A stretch of 64,000 bases of DNA from contig NC_088920.1 in the NCBI RefSeq assembly GCF_038396675.1, forward strand, positions 22,192,001 to 22,256,000. The letters are read 5' to 3'. Positions 59,091-64,000 of this stretch are shown in pieces; within the stretch, counting starts at the first letter, position 1, and each line of letters opens with the position of its first letter. The translations under genes and the position numbers were made by a program. Under the pieces are notes generated by a model. It had not been told where the DNA came from. It was given only the letters and a program-made list of their open reading frames with translations, and searched no databases. Source of the DNA: Hydra vulgaris. Its lineage: Eukaryota > Cnidaria > Hydrozoa > Anthoathecata > Hydridae.

Positions 59091-59740
59091 TTTTTTATAT
59101 ATATTCTGAATTAGTTATTACTAAGTTCACAAAAATTTCTTTTAATTTATTTTATATCATTATAAATATTATAAATGTAGTTTATAATTTTACAATTTTT
59201 ATATTTTGCTCAGAATTTAGAGATCTTCGATAAAGTATGTACGCTTATATGCAAAGGTGTCTGCAATTGTCTAATTATTATTTTTTTTTTATAAATAAGA
59301 AGAGGAGATGGTTTCTCAAAAGTACATATTTCCTGTTGACATGCGTAGTTTTAAGTATATCCCCCTCCCTAACACACATACCCTCAAAAATATGTACGTT
59401 CTTAAAATACCCTTCCCTTTTTTTTAAAAAAAGTTTAAAAAAATTTAAATTAAGAAAAAATTGTATAAATTAAAAGTTATTTTTTAAATTGGAGTGTGCA
59501 TTTTTAAAAGTTGGTTATACGTTACCATCCATCACTTTATTGAACGTTTTTTGCAGATCCCCCTTCCCCTAAATTTGTGAATAGTCCCCTAAATTCGTTA
59601 AGCCCCCCTCTCCTAATTAGGGTTATGCGGGGAGGTTAGCAAAAAGCTTTACACACACACAAACACCTTTCCTAATTTGACATTTTATATATGTGTGTAT
59701 TTATAACAAATATTTACTTTAATAAAGTTATTTTACACGT
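59091..59740. repeat. Intergenic; possible GGGGTCRTCC-family fragment
   Basis: 'cttcgataaagtatgtacgctt' near 59226 resembles the MITE end at 38189. 59330-59620 has C-rich runs (cccccttcccc) similar to the interior of that family. No gene. Confidence 0.4.
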
Positions 59741-59744
59741 TGAG

Positions 59745-59822
59745 TCTTGAGTTTGTTTAGCCGAGAGGCCAACGCGAGCGATACTGCGGCGAAGGTCCGA
59801 GTTCGTATCGCAGTCTTTTCAC
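59745..59822 (+). repeat. tRNA-like SINE head or pseudo-tRNA
   Basis: GTTTAGCCGAGAGGCCAACG (A-box-like D arm) followed by GGTCCGAGTTCGTATCGC (B-box-like T arm) at tRNA spacing. The acceptor stem is imperfect. G+C-rich island in A+T-rich DNA. Confidence 0.5.
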
Positions 59823-60056
59823 ATCTTACTTTTTATTTACTGTTATAGAGAAATGATTAATGTTTTTCGTTATTAATGGAAGTCTTCAATTTAAAAATTT
59901 CAATTACTTTGAAATAAAAACAATTATATAAGATTATATGGAATATTCATTAATGAAAGAATTATTTTGTAAAAGAGTTATTTTCTTTTTTAACACATTA
60001 TAAAAATAGTATTGCATATTTTTTTAAACCTTTAAATAAAACAAGCTTATTGGACT

Positions 60057-60285
60057 GTTGCTGAAATCCAATCATTCCTTTATGTCATTTCAAGGGTACA
60101 GCTGCAACTGTATTTCTGCAACTGCATTTTCTGCTGCTGCAATTTCTGCAGCTGCAACTGTAATTGTAACTGCAAGTTGCAACTGCAATTGCAACTGTAA
60201 CTGTATTTCTACAACTGCAAGTGTTAGGATACATCTGAAACTATAATCATTCCTTTATACCCATTTCAAAGGTACAGCTAACCAT
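60057..60285. repeat. GCAACT/GCTGCA low-complexity tract between direct repeats
   Basis: A ~36-bp direct repeat ('atcattcctttat...catttcaa.ggtacagct') at about 60067-60102 and 60246-60280 brackets a tract of GCTGCAACT, TTGCAACTG and TGTAACTG units in both orientations. The Ala/Cys-Asn ORF through it is a repeat artefact. Confidence 0.8.
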
Positions 60286-60412
60286 ATGATTACTTTTATT
60301 TATTTATTTCTTGTAAAATATTTATACGAGTAATGCAAAACCAGCACAATAAATTAGGATGTTATCCTGTTGGGCCATGATATATTAAAATAAAAACAAA
60401 TTTAACAGTAAA

Positions 60413-60525
60413 TTAAGAATATAAAATAATATTAAAACATTAGTAGTAATGTTTTAATATTATTTTATATTCTTAACGGATATTTCTAATTTTTAAAATT
60501 TAAAATTTAAAAATTAGAAATATCC
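60413..60525. repeat. Two adjacent perfect hairpins
   Basis: First: 30-bp arms 60413-60442 and 60447-60476 with a 4-nt loop GTAG. Second: 20-bp arms 60478-60497 and 60506-60525 with an 8-nt centre. Both are exact. They sit at the 3' edge of a LINE fragment on the minus strand. Confidence 0.95.
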
Positions 60526-61160
60526 ATTAGTTTAATTTTAAATTCTCTTAGGTTCTTACTCTGGCGAACAGCGAATGGGAGACTATTAAACAAAATTACT
60601 CCTTGGTAAAAGAAACCTTTTTTCGCCGATTCAAAGTTTACTTTAGGTATGGTCAGTGATATTTCATTGTTTCTTGTGTTTGCTGTATGACAAAACGCCT
60701 TAAAACTGTTAGAAAAATACACATCAACCAAGTTCTTTCTTTATGATCTTAAAAACGCAAGTTAAAGCTTTTTGTCATTGACTTTTTTAAAATGCGGCAA
60801 ATTTATATTAACGTTTGAAATTTTATTTGTATTCAATATTATTTGGTTTATTCTACAATATAAACGGTTGATGCGGTTTAATTGGGTTGAAGTGTGTTTT
60901 AAGTTGATTAAACCACAATAAATACAAATTGGCAAGATCATTGAGACATAAAATAATTTGTCGTGTTTTATTTAGTAAGCCAATTCGCCCACTGATCTTA
61001 TTACAATTAAAATTAAAATTGTCCTTAAGTGAAAGGGTTGGAATTTGAATGGTTTCCTAAATATTTGCATGTTTTGGTAAAGACGCTATGTTTAATACTT
61101 TTCTATAATATTTTTTAAAAAAACTGTGAAGAAAGCATGTCTTCAGTCAAGATCTCATGT
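60507..61160 (-). pseudogene. CR1/Jockey-like LINE RT C-terminus
   Basis: Minus strand: LPICIYCGLINLKHTSTQLN RINRLYCRINQIILN (the 'Y.l..WG...L..I...Q.R..R.I' region), INLPHFKKVNDKKL, then 60731-60507 VDVYFSNSFKAFCHTANTRNNEISLTIPKVN, AKKGFFYQGVILFNSLPFAVRQSKNLREFKIKLMD, the usual end of CR1-like ORF2. The catalytic RT part is missing. Confidence 0.75.
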
Positions 61161-62300
61161 TCTAAATCGTGCATATTTATTTTAGGAAACAACGCATTAT
61201 TTGCATGTTATTGATTTACGAAGTAAACCATCAACATTTAAAGAGTATAACTCGAATATATTTACAGAGTGTATGGAACTGTCCTACACTCCAAAACTTT
61301 AAAAACGTACTCACATTTGTGTTCACATAAAAAATATTTTATAACAATCTTTAAAACATTACAGGATAGAAATATTAAAATACCCAGATTTTCAAACGCT
61401 TTAAAATCTTACCACGGTGAACTGCAAAATCTAGAGGATTAATAATCTAAAGAAAAATCCTGTTGAGAAATCAAACAATTTGGACATGTCAGACATAATT
61501 TTACTATGAAGTATGTTCTTTAACGATAAATCTTGCTATATACCCAAGTTTAGCTTCCTTATAAACAGAAGAAAAGGCTGATAAAAAGCAACTAGGAAGG
61601 TCTTTAATGTAATTCAAACCCTCACTAAATATTGTATTCTTTTCGATAAAAGGTTATCTCCTTTTACTCCATTTTAATAAAAAAAGATTGACCCAGAAGA
61701 TCTTTGGTCAAAAGTAAGACAGTTGCTAAATTTTGTTTCTTAATAAAATTCTTTTTAAAGCAGATTTTAACTGACATATGTTTGAATTGTTATTGAAATC
61801 TTTTTTCCCGCGAAAACAAGCAAATAACAATGTGATCTTGTGACATTTTATATGTCAAAGTAAGTTTAAATCTCAAATCTTAACAAAAGTTTAGGTTTTA
61901 GTTTTCTAGAAAATTATTTTAATCATAAAACATCCTCTTTAATTAGGGAGGATGTGTTTCTCCGACACCCTTATTCTCAAACCCATAAAAAAAGAGTCTT
62001 ATGCGAGATCATTAATATTGAAAACAAATCTAAAACTCAGAACTGAGGCTAGGCTACTAAGAAGTAGCTCAATTTAAAAGTACAAAGTACGTACTTTTAA
62101 ATTGAACTCTCTCCCCATTCCCTCTTCCTACATACTCTTTCCTACGCTATTTAAAGACTCCTCTCTCCCCTATGAGCTTTCGTACTTTATAGACAATCCC
62201 TTATAATAAATAATTTGACACAAATCATGTTTTTTTATACAATATTCCAACCTTTTGATCGTGACTGTAATTTCATTATTGCATCTAAATTTTAGCAGCA
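61161..62300. other. No gene; MITE right end at 62080-62203
   Basis: A+T-rich and frame-poor. 62080-62200 ('aaagtacgtacttttaaa... tatgagctttcgtactttatagacaatccc') is the right end of a GGGGTCRTCC-family element, followed by TTA. Confidence 0.55.
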
Positions 62301-62319
62301 ACAAATATTAAACGATTTA

Positions 62320-62405
62320 TTTCAAGAATTGAAATGGTTTATTTCAAATATTAAAATGATTTATTTCAAATATTGAAATAATTTATTTCAAATATTGAGC
62401 AATTT
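62320..62405. repeat. ~25-bp tandem repeat, about 4 copies
   Basis: Units of 'atttatttcaaatattgaaat' with minor changes. Confidence 0.85.
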
Positions 62406-62889
62406 ATGTAGCTTTTTTTTTTATAACTTAACTCCCTATTTCCGATTGAATTTACAATTCAAACAACTTGTGGTTCATGAAAATGAGTACATAGTGTATG
62501 CATATTTGTGTAAACCACGTGCTAAAATTGTTAAATATATGACATATTTAATTTTTTAAGATAAGCTTAGTATAACGAAGACTATGTTAATATGAAACAA
62601 ATAGTTGATTAACATGTTAATCTAAAAGTAATATTAGTAATAAAGCATTAATATTGGTAATAAAGCAGTAAACACAAGTAATAGTAATAAAGTATAACTT
62701 TTACAGTATTAAGCAAAAGTAGTCTTAAGGTATTCAACAAATATATTAGCTGTAGGGTATTCACCTAAAAGTATTATTTCTAAAGTACTACATTAAATAA
62801 ACTATTTTAAAGAGTTTTTAACAAAATTAATGTTAAATCAAAGTTACGACATTTCAAAGTGTCCATGTCATAACAGAAGTTTGGTAAAA

Positions 62890-63405
62890 TGAAGTTGTTT
62901 GAAAATTTGCATGGTCATAACTTTTGCTATTTACAAAATTTTTTTTACGAAATTTAAACTCTGTCAATAAATTTAAATTTAGTTTTAGAAAGAAAAGTTA
63001 AAATTTTAGCACATTGAGGCTCTCACGTTTGGGCAAGATGAACACGCGTTTTAGGGATTTTTTGTTTCCAGGTTTCCGCTATCCCAATTTTTTAAAAGGC
63101 CTCCTCATTTGGCATAAGTATAAAACACTTATGTTTGGAGTTTGCACAATGTGTGAAAGTGTCCAATTTGGAATATCAAAAAATCCTGCGGGCGCGCATG
63201 CATGTGTGTGCATAGAATAAAATTCTACTTCTTTTACTAATTCATCTTTTTATGTTGGCAAACTAGGATCTTTAGTCAGAATTTTAACTTTTCTATTGAT
63301 TAGCTGGTTAATTGTTAAACCCTCCATACGTTTCCGTACGCTTTTTGAAGACCTCCCCCCTCCCCCCCTACCTATGAGCGTCCGTACTTTATAGACGACC
63401 CCTTA
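62890..63405 (+). mobile_element. GGGGTCRTCC-family element, partial copy
   Basis: Matches 38300-38790 in inverse orientation ('gcatggtcataactttt', 'ctgtcaataaatttaaat', 'gttggcaaactagg', 'ttttctattgattagctgg'). Its right terminus (..actttatagacgacccc) is at 63402, followed by TTA. The left terminus was not found. Contains the short frame 63014-63220 sharing VCTMCES with 38348-38644. Confidence 0.7.
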
Positions 63406-63481
63406 CTTTATATAACTATTAAAACCAAACTACAGCAAAAACCAAAAAATTTATGCACAGTTAATTATCTGAAACGGTTAA

Positions 63482-63863
63482 AAAAAAATTAGATAGTAAC
63501 AACAAGTATACATCAAAATATATAAATTGACATTCGCAATTTTATTACACTTGACTGCGTATCATTTTAATAACTTGCATTTTAAATGATAAATAACGAG
63601 AGAAAAAGTTTCAAACAAAATAAAATGGATTTAAGAAAGGAAGGCACAGAGTTATTACTTGTTTTAATACTATTATTTTATTAATAAATTTACTATCATT
63701 ATCATTAGCAGATAAAATTAGGTAGTAACAACAAGTATACATCAAAATATATCAATTGACATTCGCAATTTTATTACACTAGACTGCGTATCATTTTAAT
63801 AACTTGCATTTTAAATGATAAATAAGGAGAGAAAAAGTTTCAAATAAACAAAATAAAATTCGG
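63482..63863. repeat. ~145-bp direct duplication, 232 bp apart
   Basis: 63482-63627 and 63714-63860 share 'agtaacaacaagtatacatc', 'ttgacattcgcaatttt', 'gactgcgtatcatttt', 'gagagaaaaagtttcaaa' with only a few substitutions. The spacer is unrelated A+T-rich DNA. The sequence after 63864 repeats 'tacaccct' three times. Confidence 0.9.
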
Positions 63864-64000
63864 ACTCCGCTTTTGTTATACACCCTGCAATACACCCTTT
63901 TGTCATACACCCTGCTCAATTTGTTTTTTATTAAATTTGATAAATTATTAAATTTTACTAAAAATAAAATATGGCCGTTGATTAGTTCAAAATGTCGCTT

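Overview
This is a eukaryotic nuclear window, very A+T-rich, packed with (TA)n microsatellites, palindromes and decayed transposable elements. I see no prokaryotic gene organisation, no CRISPR array and no clearly intact host gene. The mixture of families (THAP/P-like, BED-hAT, pogo/CENP-B-like, Mutator-like, CMC/EnSpm-like, Tc1, Tx1-like and CR1-like LINEs, kinesin-light-chain-type TPR fragments) and the base composition resemble a hydrozoan cnidarian such as Hydra. That is an inference from memory of such genomes, not a database match.

Layout. 1-5.4 kb: two copies of one A+T-rich repeat; the first is split by a complete pogo-like transposon (994-3978, TA duplication). 5.4-8.2 kb: THAP/P-like transposase, frame-broken. 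8.2-9.1 kb: TA arrays, palindromes and a foldback. 9.3-16.0 kb: fragments of a multi-exon minus-strand gene (DUF4806-like, tentative), split by a 4.4-kb DNA transposon with ~730-bp inverted repeats (11008-15426). 16.5-18.2 kb: CMC/EnSpm-like transposase remnant. 19.3-24.5 kb: a broken zinc-finger/P-like-C-terminus gene into which a 3.9-kb element with an 8-bp duplication has jumped. 25.9-29.1 kb: a complete P-type element with 38-bp inverted repeats and a perfect 8-bp duplication. 29.2-32.6 kb: a large foldback. 32.6-35.8 kb: a Mutator-like element of the same terminal family as the 19.9-kb insertion. 37.4-41.1 kb: nested hAT/MITE complex. 42-48 kb: LINE scrap, Tc1 element, SINE-like and tandem repeats.

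48.4-56.3 kb is the most interesting part. A U1 snRNA-headed retroposon has a 13-bp target duplication. It is followed by a U2 snRNA-headed, poly(A)-tailed retrotransposon carrying only an intact 602-codon ORF1, with an 11-bp target duplication. A Tx1/L1-like LINE with its own ORF1 and an endonuclease-reverse transcriptase ORF2 comes next. The LINE is a plausible trans-acting source of enzyme for the two snRNA-headed elements. 56.5-64 kb holds CR1-like LINE fragments, a degenerate TPR gene, tRNA-like SINE heads, strong hairpins and short tandem duplications.

The genes do not form a pathway. They interact as hosts and insertions: several boundaries can be read exactly from duplicated target sites, giving a relative order of insertion.
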